A DNA stretch of 64,000 nucleotides from Immersiella caudata (lineage: Eukaryota > Ascomycota > Sordariomycetes > Sordariales > Lasiosphaeriaceae): contig JAULSU010000001.1 of NCBI GenBank assembly GCA_030512335.1, positions 5,952,001-6,016,000 on the forward strand, read 5' to 3'. A program made the position numbers and the translations under genes. The notes beneath the pieces were generated by a model, which saw only the letters and a list, made by a program, of their open reading frames with translations, did no database searches and was not told the DNA's origin. Shown in pieces: positions 46,651-58,120 of the stretch (the first letter of the stretch is position 1; each line of letters starts with the position of its first letter).

Positions 46651-48723
46651 TCAGAGAATGTTGGCCCACATCCCCGGGCCTCCGACTCCGCCCATGGCTG
46701 GGTGAAGAGACGACATCATAAATGGCTCGGCAGCTTCAGTTGAGCAGCAAAGACGCTTGTTGCTTTTGAGGGGAGCACTGACAGGAATTTGCTGGGGAAG
46801 TCCACGGACCAGTGAGTCTGACCACGCCGGCTCGCCGCTCGGGCAGCGGCTACCGAGCAGCTCACGAACGTTTTCCTGCAGCGAGCCACTGTCGATCGAG
46901 GCCGTGCGACCCCTCTTGGAGCCGGTGCGGACGGGAACGGCAGGCTGCTTTCCAGCACCATAGGTCTGCAACTTTTGCAGGGCCCAGGCTGCTTCGGTCA
47001 TCTCTTGCTCGCGACGGTTGCGCGCATACGAATCCCCCACCGGGCCGGTGTAGGACTCAGGCGACGCAACCAAGCACTCCACCTGGTAGTCTTCGGGGAC
47101 CGGAGCAAAGGCTGGCTTCATGTTCAGCCTCTCACTGCACAGCTTCGCGTATCGGCATCGCGCCAGAACATCCAGTTTGGCTGACGGCGCGCTAACCGAC
47201 GAAGCAGAAGAGATTGAGGAGGAACGAGAGAGCCGAGACGAGTCCGAAACCATTGACTCGGGCGAAGACGCGGCCGAAACGGAGTTGGCGAGCGAGGAAC
47301 GACGGGTGAAGTAGCTCTGAGGCGAGGAGCTGGTCGAAGGGGGCCACCGGTCCAGAGACTGAGCAGCCGAGGCTTGTGCCATGGCGAGACCCATGGAGCC
47401 CTTGGAGGACAGAAGATAAGACGCAGCACTCACTGCAGGAGTGCTGAATCCGCTCGTCTGGGGTGTCAGACGCGGCGTCGGCAAGAGACCCAGTGCGGGA
47501 GCGCAGCGGCCAGGGGTATATACAGTGGCCGGGGATGGCTCCATGACGGCTGGGGCGCTCTGCCGTGTCTTGGGGGTGGGTGCGACCTCGCTATCGAATC
47601 CGAAGGCGCAGGAACGCTCGCTGGTGGGTGTGTATAGAGCTCGGGAAACCGTCTCCTGGTAAGGTGACAGCATATCCAGAGCCTCCAAGTTATCCAACTC
47701 GGGGGTCAAGGTAAGGATGACAGCCCGGAACTCTGCGCAGCGGCGCTCGTATATCTGCTGGCCCAACTCACCAGGGGTAGGTGGCGGTGGAGGCTGGAAC
47801 TTGTTCACGCATTCGAGCCAGCGGTTGTAAATTTCGTCGGTGATGTGGAGCTTCCAGTTGACGGCAAGCAGAAAGATGATTTCGTTGCGGTTGATTTCGT
47901 GTGTATCCAAGCCCGAGATCTTGCTCCATGCCCGAGCTGAGAAGTTCCGGTCCTGAAGATATTTGGAGGCGAGGATCAAAGCCGCGAGGAACATACGCCG
48001 ACCGCATTGAACAGCTTGGCTAGCGTGGCAATCGTCGGGCTGCTCCATGGTAAAGTCCCGATCCGGCACATGGGGCTTGATCAGTATCAAATAGTATAGG
48101 GCTACCTGTAGCGTGGAGAAACTGGTGCGCGAGCGACGCAGCGTTTCTTGGATGAACTTCCGCAGGGGAAGAACCGCGTTTTCGCCATGCTCGTTGCGAG
48201 CAACGACCGATGATGTGGGCCAGATGGCTTCCACAATATGGGCGGATGAATCTGAGTAGAGGTTTAAGCGAATGTCCTAGTCGTCGAGTACATCATAATC
48301 CTTACCAACGAGGTTGTCGACAAAGTTGTGCTTTCGTTCCGTCTGTCGTACGAGCGTCGGGGGAGCACGAAAGCTGTCGACGCGGCGGCGATTGCGCCGA
48401 GGGTTTTGTCGAAGCTCCTGGGGGAGTTCTGACTGTGTTTGGAGGCCTTGCTTGGGTTGATGGTCGAGAAGCTTTGCGATGGGCTCGGATGCGCTCTCTA
48501 CCGAGCTTACCGAAGATTGCGAGGATGAGGGTGCGGGTTGGGAGAAGCAGTAGGAATCGCAAGAATCGGAATCGGAGGCGGAGCTCGAGTTGCTGTCGTC
48601 CGAGTGCTGGGAGCTGCTGTCGGACCATATGGAGCCGGAGGAAGTGGAGGCCGCTGTGGCTAGTACGAAGTTGTAGGGCGCATTGTGAAGGGAGAAGGGC
48701 GATTCGCATGCATCGCGCTTCAT
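46651..48723 (-). CDS. Pho85-type (Pcl/Pas1-like) cyclin
   Basis: Two exons: 48723-48306 and 48251-46651, giving 2019 nt and 672 residues. The intron at 48252-48305 (phase 1, GTAAGG donor) joins NLV to DSSAHIVEAIWP, as the family expects. The N-terminal ~130 residues are Ser/Asp-rich (SDSSSQHSDDSNSSSASDSD) and likely phosphorylated. The cyclin box at about residues 160-290 includes LPLRKFIQETLRRSRTS, ASKYLQDRNFSARAWSKISG and LDTHEINRNEIIFLLAVNW, the signature of Pho80/Pcl cyclins. The long C-terminal tail is Ser/Pro-rich and low-complexity. Family role: partner of a Pho85/Cdk5-like kinase in nutrient signalling, morphogenesis or G1 progression. It is closest in layout to the Pcl1/2-Pas1 group rather than the shorter Pho80/PREG type, but the exact subgroup is uncertain. 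An unusually long region lies upstream. Confidence 0.88.
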
Positions 48724-49106
48724 CTTGAGTTAGGGAGGGCGGGTAAGCTTCCAGTAACCTCCAGTCGCTGTCAAGCAGTATCGCCGAGTATCTACCAAAG
48801 TGCTGATCGAATCGTGAAACCTATCGAGACGTGAGTTCCACAACGAGTCGCATAGGACTGCTGCGAAACCGAGATGCCGAAGAGGAGAGAAGACGCCTAA
48901 AGCAGCGAGTGCGAAGTCGACTTCTTTTCACGAACGAACAGACCGGTAGACAGAGCGGGGACAGCGACTGGAGTAAGGGTTATGACCGCAAAAGGCATCG
49001 TGTGTGTGTCCTTGACCGGCGAATGTGCGGTTGAGGGACGAAGGCTATATAGAAGCTACAACGCAACCATATGGGACCGTGGATGAGGGAGCCAAACGCG
49101 GTAGGT

Positions 49107-49130
49107 GTGGTGGTGGTGGTGGTGGTGGTT
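49107..49130. repeat. GGT trinucleotide microsatellite
   Basis: About seven to eight consecutive GGT units lie in the region upstream of the cyclin gene. It is probably polymorphic and non-coding. Confidence 0.85.
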
Positions 49131-49394
49131 ATTGCGATCGGAGGCGCGTTCGAGACGTATTCGGGCTATGCAGGTACGATGTCGAGATGTGGCTGAAGGC
49201 CGCTGTTCTTTTTAAATGTGAGTGACGATCCGGCAACGGCCTGAGGTAGACAGCAGTGTGACTCCCCTATGGGCGCGTGTCCCAAGGGGCGATGTGGTCG
49301 GGTAACTTTGGGCGAGCCCCTGTTCTGGATGACTCTTTCTAGCGGGGGGGAGATAGGCTTGGGGTGGCGAAGGCCCCAACCGACTCTTGCCGCT

Positions 49395-49405
49395 GGGGGG
49401 GGGGG
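49395..49405. repeat. Homopolymer of 11 G
   Basis: A G11 run occurs upstream of the cyclin gene; a similar G11 run is at 4371-4381. Such runs often mark sequencing-length uncertainty. Confidence 0.8.
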
Positions 49406-52400
49406 AACAGGTGGCTCCAACTGGCATTGCGTGCACCATGGGGACATACCTCGTGTGGTGTGACTACTCCCTGGGACGGAAGCCTGAAGACGGGTCTTTC
49501 AAGGGCTGTGGCGACTTGTTGGTCACAGCTGGGAATGAGTACAGAAAATGAGTGAGAGGAGAGTGTCCGGTGATCGTTTTGTTCTATTTTTCTTCCTTCC
49601 TCTGCCTGTTTTTTTTCCTTGATGACTGCGGGCGGTCCTTGTCGTAGTTCGGAATCGAATTGCACGGGGATGGGGAGCACGAGAGGCGCAGGGCTTCGGA
49701 GCGTTCCGTGTTCAGAAAAAAAGAGTCGTCGACACGGTTCACGGGGGTGACGGTGCGGGTTTGTCGGACTGGTTTCCTTTGTCGCAGGTGCAAGTGAATG
49801 CCGCGCGAAAGGGAAACGGGCTAGACAAACAGGCAGTGACGCATTGAGTGGGAGGGACAGAATTAATCGAAAGGTTGACCGAGATCTAAAAGAGAATGAG
49901 ATGAGAAATATACAGATCTCACAAGCAGACTACTAGAGAGTCGCTTCTTCCTAGATCTTGGAGTAGAGCATGATGGCGATGCTCGTTGAGGGGAAAAAGG
50001 GAGAAGGGGGGGGAAAGTTCGGTATGGTTGGCGGGTGCCGAGCAGTTTTGAATGGGATGCGATGCGACTGGGCTGGGAGAAGTGGGAGCGCCAGCAAATT
50101 GCCAACTGCCCGCCAGAGGCAGAACCCACAGGGTTCGACTTACAGCGCCCACTCCCCTACGACCAAACCCACACTGCCCACAACATACGTAAAACCCAGA
50201 CCCGAACGTGCAGTCAACGTGCAACTTACCTACTACTCCAGCTGACTACCCTACTGCGTACTCTTTGCTCGCCGAGTATCTTCATCTGGATGCCGGGACC
50301 TCGGCGACGAGGGCATCGAGCCCGTTCCCGAGCCCATCACCAACACCGGGAAAGAAAACGGGGGACCCAAATCCCCAGTTTTGTGTGCACCAGCTGGGTA
50401 ATCTGTACTCCGTCCTCCCAAGCCATCCATGCATCCATCTCCTGTCCGCCGCGAGACGCTCGCCCAGTCGAACCCCGTTTCAACTTGTGGTGGGATGCCG
50501 CGAGAGCAGTCTGGCAAATCGGCCGCGCATTGATTGGCTGCTCGACCTTCCTGCATGGCTGCGGGGCGACCTTTTCATGTTGCGCCTGCTGTGTGAGAGC
50601 GCAGTGTGGGTGTGGCCAGTTCACCCACCCATCCAGAAGCAGCACAAAGCCAAAATTACCCCTGTCTAGCGCCTTTGTACCAACCGTATGCGGGCTAGTC
50701 TGGGAATGAAGGCGCAGATGCATCATCAACCCATCAGCGACCGCTGTTGATCCTGCCGCAATTCTCCATCCGGACAGTCATTCAGTCGTCGTTTTCGCTC
50801 CTCCCCGAGCAATGCCGACATCTCCTGTCATCGCCATCGCATTCCCATCGCTGAACATACGAGCCTTTCAAGGACATTCAGAATGCGCATGAAATGCGAT
50901 GAATTGAAACTGCAGTTTGTGACCCTCTGCGACCGAAAGTGAAGGGCAACATGTTGGGTGTGTTATTATTTTTCATTGCCTGATGACCTGAGTTGACTCA
51001 CACGCTCTCTCACACACACCCAAGACCCAGCCGTCCCTCTGTCTTTGTGGAGGAGCGCGGCCGGAGCTGAGCTGAGGTGTTGTTGCAGACAGGGGTGGTA
51101 CAAAGCGTGTGAAAGCGGAGGTTGTCTGGCGTGAATGAATTGCCACCAGTTTTGGGGAATTCGGAAACGAAAGCGACTCCGTCTCCCACTTCCGTTTTGG
51201 CCGGGAAAAATCTGCTCCAGTTTTTGCCTCCCCACCGTGGGTTCTATCACCTTCCGAACGTTATCTCATTACTTTCGCCAATCTGTAGGCGAACCGATGA
51301 ATTATCATTTACGTATCAACGGCGCTGATGAAATGGACGCTAAATGCTTCATCACCAAACTCTCACACCTCATTTCACCATCGGCAGAAACCTTACTGAA
51401 GGTGCCGCATCCTTGCTGCTGATGATGCTGACTGAGATCAGAGCACGCCTGGGTGCAACTTTCTCGGATCTTGGCCCGCTCCGGTTGCTTGAACGGAAGC
51501 GTGGACTGCACCAATCGAAATGCCAGCCACAAAGCAAGCCTCCCCCCTTCCTCGCCCCCCTTGTTAATTTCACCACCCCTAGGTCGCTCACCCTCTCCCT
51601 TGCAGCTGGGGAACGGAGAAGGCAGAGCGCGAGCGGAGCGGAAAGATGCTCCTCTCTCTGCCTTGCCCGCCAGAGCCAGTGCGAGCGGTACCTCGTGGGC
51701 GAACGCATTTCTCACACTGTCACAGCCGCGCCATCAGTCATTGACCTTACCGCGATTCGACGTGCCAGAGTTAAATTTATCGTAGCGCTCAATGCCCAGG
51801 CACAGCCTACGATCTGCGCAGGCAGAGAAAAGCGTAGCAAGTTAGTAGCCCTGGCCGGATTAGAGCAGGCTTACACAACCGCGGAGGAAGCCTGTGTCCA
51901 CAGTTGAACCGTATGACAACCATTGGCATTTCTCACGGCCAAGACGAGGCCTTTCTCCCGCGGCTCTCGGGTATAATTGACCATGGCGGCTCACGAGGGG
52001 GGTGATGACGCTTACCGACGTCGTCGCTATCAATGGGCATATCTGACGACAGTAGCGAGAGTCGAGAGACCCGCAGTGTTTCCGAGGCCGGCATTGCGAT
52101 TATCTAGCTCCATCGTGATACACATCTTGTCGGCGATCGCGTTGTCGAGGGACCAGGTTGTGCGAGGACGGATCCATACCCCACAGTCGGCTGGCCAAGC
52201 ATGCGATGGTGAGGTGAGGGAATGACAAGATCCGAAGCCCCTGGGCTGCTGGGCTGTGCTGGAGTTGTATCAAAAGCCTCACCAATGCCACTCACCTGCT
52301 TTCGCAACAAGCGGCGCCTCTCGGCTCCGCGATTGCGCTCTCCCTCGCTGGCTTGGCATCCTGTGCCTGCTTGTCTTCGTTCTGCTGGTTGCTTGCTCAG

Positions 52401-55400
52401 GTGGATCTGGCCGAGAACGGTCGTCAGTTCGCAAACTCAACACTGATGATGACAGTCCCGACTGAATGTCGGTGTTGCCATGGGACGCGATTCCTGCGAC
52501 CCCATGCCCCTAACCGGGCCCCCCGTTTGGATCAGCTACTCCGAACCGTGACACTTGAACACTTGTCGCGCAGGCAGCTGGCCGTGCTGGGAACACCAAA
52601 CCAACAAGACAGCGTAGAAAGCACCATGGCTCCCTCCCGGCACTCATGTGGGGTGAGGATTGCTGGATGCTGGCCCGAGGCAGAATAGAAACCATGGCGC
52701 GCCAGCGTGTGCTATGCGGTTTCCCGGCGACTGCTTTGCTTCTTGGATATGCGTTGCTGTTGCCGCGAGAGAGTTCTCATTCGTCGCCGACGAAAGCAAA
52801 GACTGGGCTGCGTGCTGATGGCGCTGGGCTGCCCCTCCATCGCCAATGCTACTACGGTTGACACAATCGAAGTTGTGGCCCGCCGTACTGCGTAATAACG
52901 GCCACAACTGCAGCGAACGGCTTGGCCGAGTGACGCTGCATGTCTGGGTGCTGCGCGCACGCCAACATCTTGTCGCATCTTGGGCGACCCCCCACCACCA
53001 TCAGTCAGTTCTCTGTGCAGCCTGTTGGCCCAATTCTGCCCAGCAGCAAGGGAGTCGAATCGGAAGTGTTGCAGTTCCTCACTGTCCTGCAAGCTCTCTG
53101 AGCTACGTCGTCATGGTGGGAGTTGGGAGTTTGTCAACTCTGCCCCCATCTCCTATCCCCATCCATCTCGTCGCCAGCGAGCCGCACAGGACGGATTGGA
53201 AAGCATGACGGCGAGGCAGGTAATCCGTCCCATGGACAGAGAAACCGTGCCGCCAACGAACAGGACGTTTGCAGCCTTCTCCAGCTTCTCAGCTCCCCGC
53301 CTGCACCACGAATCCTGACGACCGGGAGAGAGGGCTGCCTATCTCGCTGGTGGTGTTGCTCTCCTCGGCCCCAGCACCCGCAGCCAATTCATCTCAGCCA
53401 TGTCACTGCGTCGAGGCCGGTTAAGTCAAGCCGGCCGAGACTGCCCACCAGGCGATGCAGAGCAACCCAACCTTGACGAACATGACGAGATCGCGGGCAA
53501 ATGAAGCGTAGCCCATGCCCCGCCGGCGTCCTGTCGTGCACCACCTCGACCGTGAAAGCAGACAACACATTCTCTCACCGGCGTCTCTGTTTTTCTTGAT
53601 TCCCCACGCCTTGCCGGCACCCTCACCACCATCCACCATCCACCATCCACCATCTCCCGGCCCCCCTTTTGACAGACCCTATTGTCGAACGTGATTAAGC
53701 TGCAGGGACGGACCATACCTCCTTCGAAACAAGACGATAGATGATGCTGGCCATTTGGATTTTAGCCACTCGTGCCTTCCCTCCAGTTCAACCAATCAGA
53801 CCGTCACGGCGAACTTTGTTCCACCAAGATGACTCAACCTCGTCTCCCGTGAACAAACCCTCTCCAGACCACCACAAACAAACCAAGCCATAGGTCGACT
53901 AGGGGCCCGGCTGAGAGCTAAACCTGGGCTGGCCAAGAAAACGAGCAAGGGAAAGAGGGTCTTTCGATCTCGCGATATCGGATCGTGGTGTGCCTGGCAG
54001 CCTGGCTCTGCTGGCTGAAGTGTATGTCTCGGCGAGGTCTCGTTCCAGCCGTGCCAACACACCCCAACCAAGCGCCAATTTGATCATGAGAAGAAAAAAA
54101 ACTCATGGAAAAAAAACGCTAGACAATAGGCAGACAGGTATACCAACAGGTGATTTCAACAGCTTCACATGGAATGCAAAGTGAACCATACCCAGCACAA
54201 CCACTCACCTTCGAGACAATCACGTTGTCATCGCCCCGTTTCGAGGCCGTCCGTGCCGACGGGAGGAGACAAGAAAATAGACCCCAGATCGGGTCAGCAA
54301 TAGAACTCGGGCCACCCATCGCTTCAAGTTCGGTCCCAAGCGACAGTCCGCCGCCATGGAGATTACCGCGCGCTCCCAGAGCCGCTGTCGCAACCAACAA
54401 CCGCAAACGACAGGCTCTCTCTCCGCGCTGCCTTCAGCTGTCACCAACTGCAGACGCTCAAAGCGCCCCGAGTGCTGCAAACCATGCGTCGCTGCCTTGC
54501 AGACTCCAGCAATCTATCGCAGGTATAGGGCAACCACAATGCTGCACAGCGCTGCACATTCAAGAAACAGGAAAATGCTGTTCAGACTGAAGGAAGGAAT
54601 GTAGCTGCCTCTTGAAGCCATCACCGCCTCGCACAGTACATACCTAGGTATAGTGGAGCCCGAATCTGTATTTGAGGGGCCGCCGTGGTCAATCAACATG
54701 GAAACGGCCCGCGTGTTCGGTTTTCCACAGTCTTTGCTGGCGACCCTTCAAGAAAAAAAAAAGCAGGGTGGGACGCTCCAGCAGGATGGACTTGAATTCC
54801 CCATCCATTTCCTGGGGCCGGAAACTTGACACCTGAGGGGGGGAGGGCAGAATGGGGAAGGTCGCGGCTGAAGGTAGGTTCGAGGAAGTTCGGGATCCCC
54901 ATCCTCTAGTTCCATTGTGTGGCACAGTGGCCGTCAATGGCCGAGTTGTGGAGTGAGTGATCAGGAAGGATCGCAGGTTTGTCGGCCAACTTCTAGGTTG
55001 CCTCTCACCGCAAACAACAGATTGTCATCCGTCTTCTAGAGGAGTAGCATGCTGTCCTCGTTTCCGGGCGGATATGCCGGGGGCCTCGTGGTTTGCGACC
55101 CCACCTGTGTGTGGCAAAGAACACACAGCACACAGTCAAACCGAATGGCAAGCCGGGACAAGGCCTGGACCGGACGACACCGATGACGGAAGATGGGTAA
55201 CTGTGCTAGTTCTCAGCTTGGACGAGGAGCTGGCTGATGATGGTGGATGATGCGATTGTCATTCGGACAGGGCTGCGATCGTGTGCTCTTCTCAGCTTGG
55301 CCTCGCATCTCCGTTCGTAGGTGCTAATTCCACTCCGCAAGGCTCACGAGACCCGGAGGCCGTCGCGGTGCCACGGCCAAAGGCGCTGGGCATTTGAGCA

Positions 55401-57729
55401 TGAATTGGGGTGAGAATGGCAATTGCGCGGGAAAAGGAGAACCACTGAGTCACCCCGTTTGGGCTTCTCCATCCCCGACCGCGGAGAACGAAAACGGGCT
55501 GGATGCTTGGCGGACTCGTCAGGGCCGAGGCTTGGATCAATACCTCGCCGCAGCAACGCGAATGAAGGGAAAATGCGCTCCACAACAATACATGGGATCT
55601 TCACTTTGATGCTCACTCTCACTCACTCACTCGCCCACTCACTCGCTGGGCGAAACACTGCCGAATGTCGTGGTGTGCGGCGGGCTCACTCGCACTTGAT
55701 CGAAACACGTTGCTCCCCTCTCAGACTGTAGCCAAGGTGATGATCCATCCCTTACCCTTCGTAATTCGCCTTGCTGGGTGGGGAAAGGCGAGGTGAAAGT
55801 GCAACTGCTCAAGAGAAAGAGGGAGGATGGCAGTGAAGGATCGGCGGATTTTTCTGGATTTCTGGGCATTTTTCTTGCCTGGTACGTGTGGTTGTGACGA
55901 TGCTTTCAGGCAGCAGTATCACACACACCCCTCCGGATGTGTTCACACACACACGAGGTTCCCCTCTCTCACCATGAGGGATCGAAGGCGACTGGCTCAC
56001 CCTCACCCGTTTTGCTCGCTGACCCCGCTCCTTCTCACCTGAGGAGGTGTGGCTTCCTTCCCGCTCAGCCGATTTCATCCCCCGCGGTTATAGTGCGCTA
56101 ACAGTGAGTTCGGAATCCCTCGATCGCAGGGGATTTCACGGCTCTCCGCTTTTGGCGTTTTGGATGGGTCTCCTCTGCACAGGGTGTGAGCGCGGGAATG
56201 ACGTTGCTCAGGTGACCGTCTGTCCGCCCTCCGCCGTGGAATGGCCCGGAGCAGACAAGGTGAGCCGAGTCATCTTGCCGAAGCTGGCCGACCATCAAAC
56301 CACCAGACCACCGCCACAGTCATCGCTGTATCCTCATCGAACAAAGTGGCTGAGAAACACGGCATCGATCCCCCGCCGCTAGTGCAGAAACCACTAAATG
56401 GCTTCCAGGTTAATTCTCCGCCATCGTTCATCATGACCTGCTTGCATCGTGACTATACGCCGGCCTGGGCTGCCTGCGATTAGCGGGAGCCAAGAGGACA
56501 CAGCTGACGATGGCGCGGCGCTGCCTTGCACAGAGTCTTAGATCTCACCCAACGCGGTGTCCACTCGTCGCCATCGCTAGACTCAAACACTCAGCTCCGG
56601 GGGAGAATGTACCTAGATATCATCATCCTCGCCTCCACCGTGACAGGCAAACGCTCCGTCACCTAGCATCACTAGTGAACCCCCCTTGGCCGGTGATGAC
56701 AAGGCGAACTTGAGGTCGTCCGAGCAGCGGTTTGATCTCTCGTTGCAAGATACCCCGAAGGCATGAACGGCCAGTCGCCCCTTCCCTCTCAATCACACCA
56801 ACCCTGAGAAGAATACGCGTCCGCTCCGTGCCTCCCACGAGGAAGCGGCGCTCGCCACACGAAAAATCCCACTCATGCCGATCTTATCACAATTCGCCGC
56901 ACGAATGGGGCAAATTGGAAATGGGATGTTAGTTCTAGGCTGGACGCCACGTTCTGACCTGGGAGTTGAGGTAAAAGGTAGGGGGGCATTCTCCGAAACC
57001 ATGGACGGACGGGTTTGTCTTGCACTGTGGGTGAGAACGTGACGCAGATGGGATGCGCGACATACCCCGAGGGTCGACTTGGACGAGGAGGGAGCCCTCT
57101 TGGCGAGGGATGCTGGAAGTTTCATATGCCGCACCGGATCTTTCGAGGTGGTGTCGTCGGGATGTCGTGACTCGATTTCGGGCATTGGAAGTTATGAGAG
57201 CTGCTCAGAAAACGAGCAGCCTGGTCTGTCGACCTAGGCGAAGAGGCAGCCTCGCAGGGAGGCTGTGAGCCGCACCAAGATGCGACGTCGTGCCCAAGTC
57301 TTCTCGATGGGTCGGCCGGCTGTCGTACTCGGGCGTAGGGCTGATTGCTCTGACAATGGTGAGAATGTCTCTTGACCAGCTCGGACTTTGAACTCACCGG
57401 GTTTCCCCTACCGAGAACGTGAATATTACATGCAATTCACTTGTGCCGAGAAGATACACTTGTTATGCCACCGGTTCTGTCGGGAGGAGGTGCAGCGCAG
57501 CTGAGGCGGAAACATCTTCCTCTTGTTGTAAATTCGCACTTCCCTTCCCCAGATGTCCTACCTTGCGCATCTTGTCAGAACCATTGCACCCTGGGATGTC
57601 TCCGAGACAAGCCTTGGGACACGAGGTACATGCCAAAACAAGAAGAGCAAAAGGGGCTGGCTGCTTCGTACGAGCACCTAGCCAACATCTACGCAAGCTA
57701 TCTGAGAAGGTCAACTAGGTGCTGACGGC

Positions 57730-57890
57730 ATTGTAAATGGCCTTCTTTTTGTTCGAAGAGGCGATCAGAACTTCATGAGAATACATCATTTACACCTTCA
57801 CAGCCTCTCCAACAAACATCAGAGATGTGTTAACCGCGTTGCCGAAGGCCTTCTTTTCGTTCAAAAAGGCGTTCAGTGCACAAGAAAAGC
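57730..57890 (+). repeat. Two degenerate copies of a short repeat, about 105 nt apart, downstream of SUB2
   Basis: Two related stretches are visible: one at about 57733-57770 (core GGCCTTCTTTTTGTTCGAAG) and one at about 57841-57880 (core GGCCTTCTTTTCGTTCAAAA). Read in one frame they give MAFFLFEEAIRTS and KAFFSFKKAFSAQ, similar to each other and to units upstream of SUB2 at 60620-61130. The origin is unknown. They could be a dispersed minisatellite or fragments of a decayed repeat protein. Confidence 0.5.
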
Positions 57891-58120
57891 CCTCGACGAT
57901 AACAAGAAAACGGCGGACTGCTGTGCCTCCCATACTGTTTCTTGTCTAGGTTACTCGTACATGGCCACTGAATAGGGCCTTATCAATTTCGCTGTATCTC
58001 TCCTTTTCCCTTCGTCACTCCAAATACCCGTCCATTTTCAGGCCTAAAGAGCTAACGAAGCACCCCAAAAGACGAAACCGCAAACCCACTCATTCACCCT
58101 AGATAAACCCTTCGCTCCGC

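Larger units (their letters stand above)
48724..58120. other. 9.4-kb region mostly without genes, upstream of the cyclin gene
   Basis: This is the promoter side of the minus-strand cyclin gene and the 3' side of minus-strand SUB2. It contains many short open frames, none with a recognisable domain or joinable exons. Homopolymers and microsatellites occur (separate entries), and degenerate repeats begin near 57730. It is likely a long regulatory region and 5' leader for the cyclin, but lineage-specific genes or non-coding RNAs cannot be excluded. Confidence 0.5.

Noticed and set aside
50035..50709. Plus-strand open frame (224 codons)
   Set aside because: Composition looks random (many Cys, Arg and Trp scattered), with overlapping frames in other phases; no family resemblance.
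51344..51907. Plus-strand open frame (187 codons) upstream of the cyclin gene
   Set aside because: No recognisable domain, unremarkable composition, overlapped by equally long frames on the other strand, and no joinable exons.
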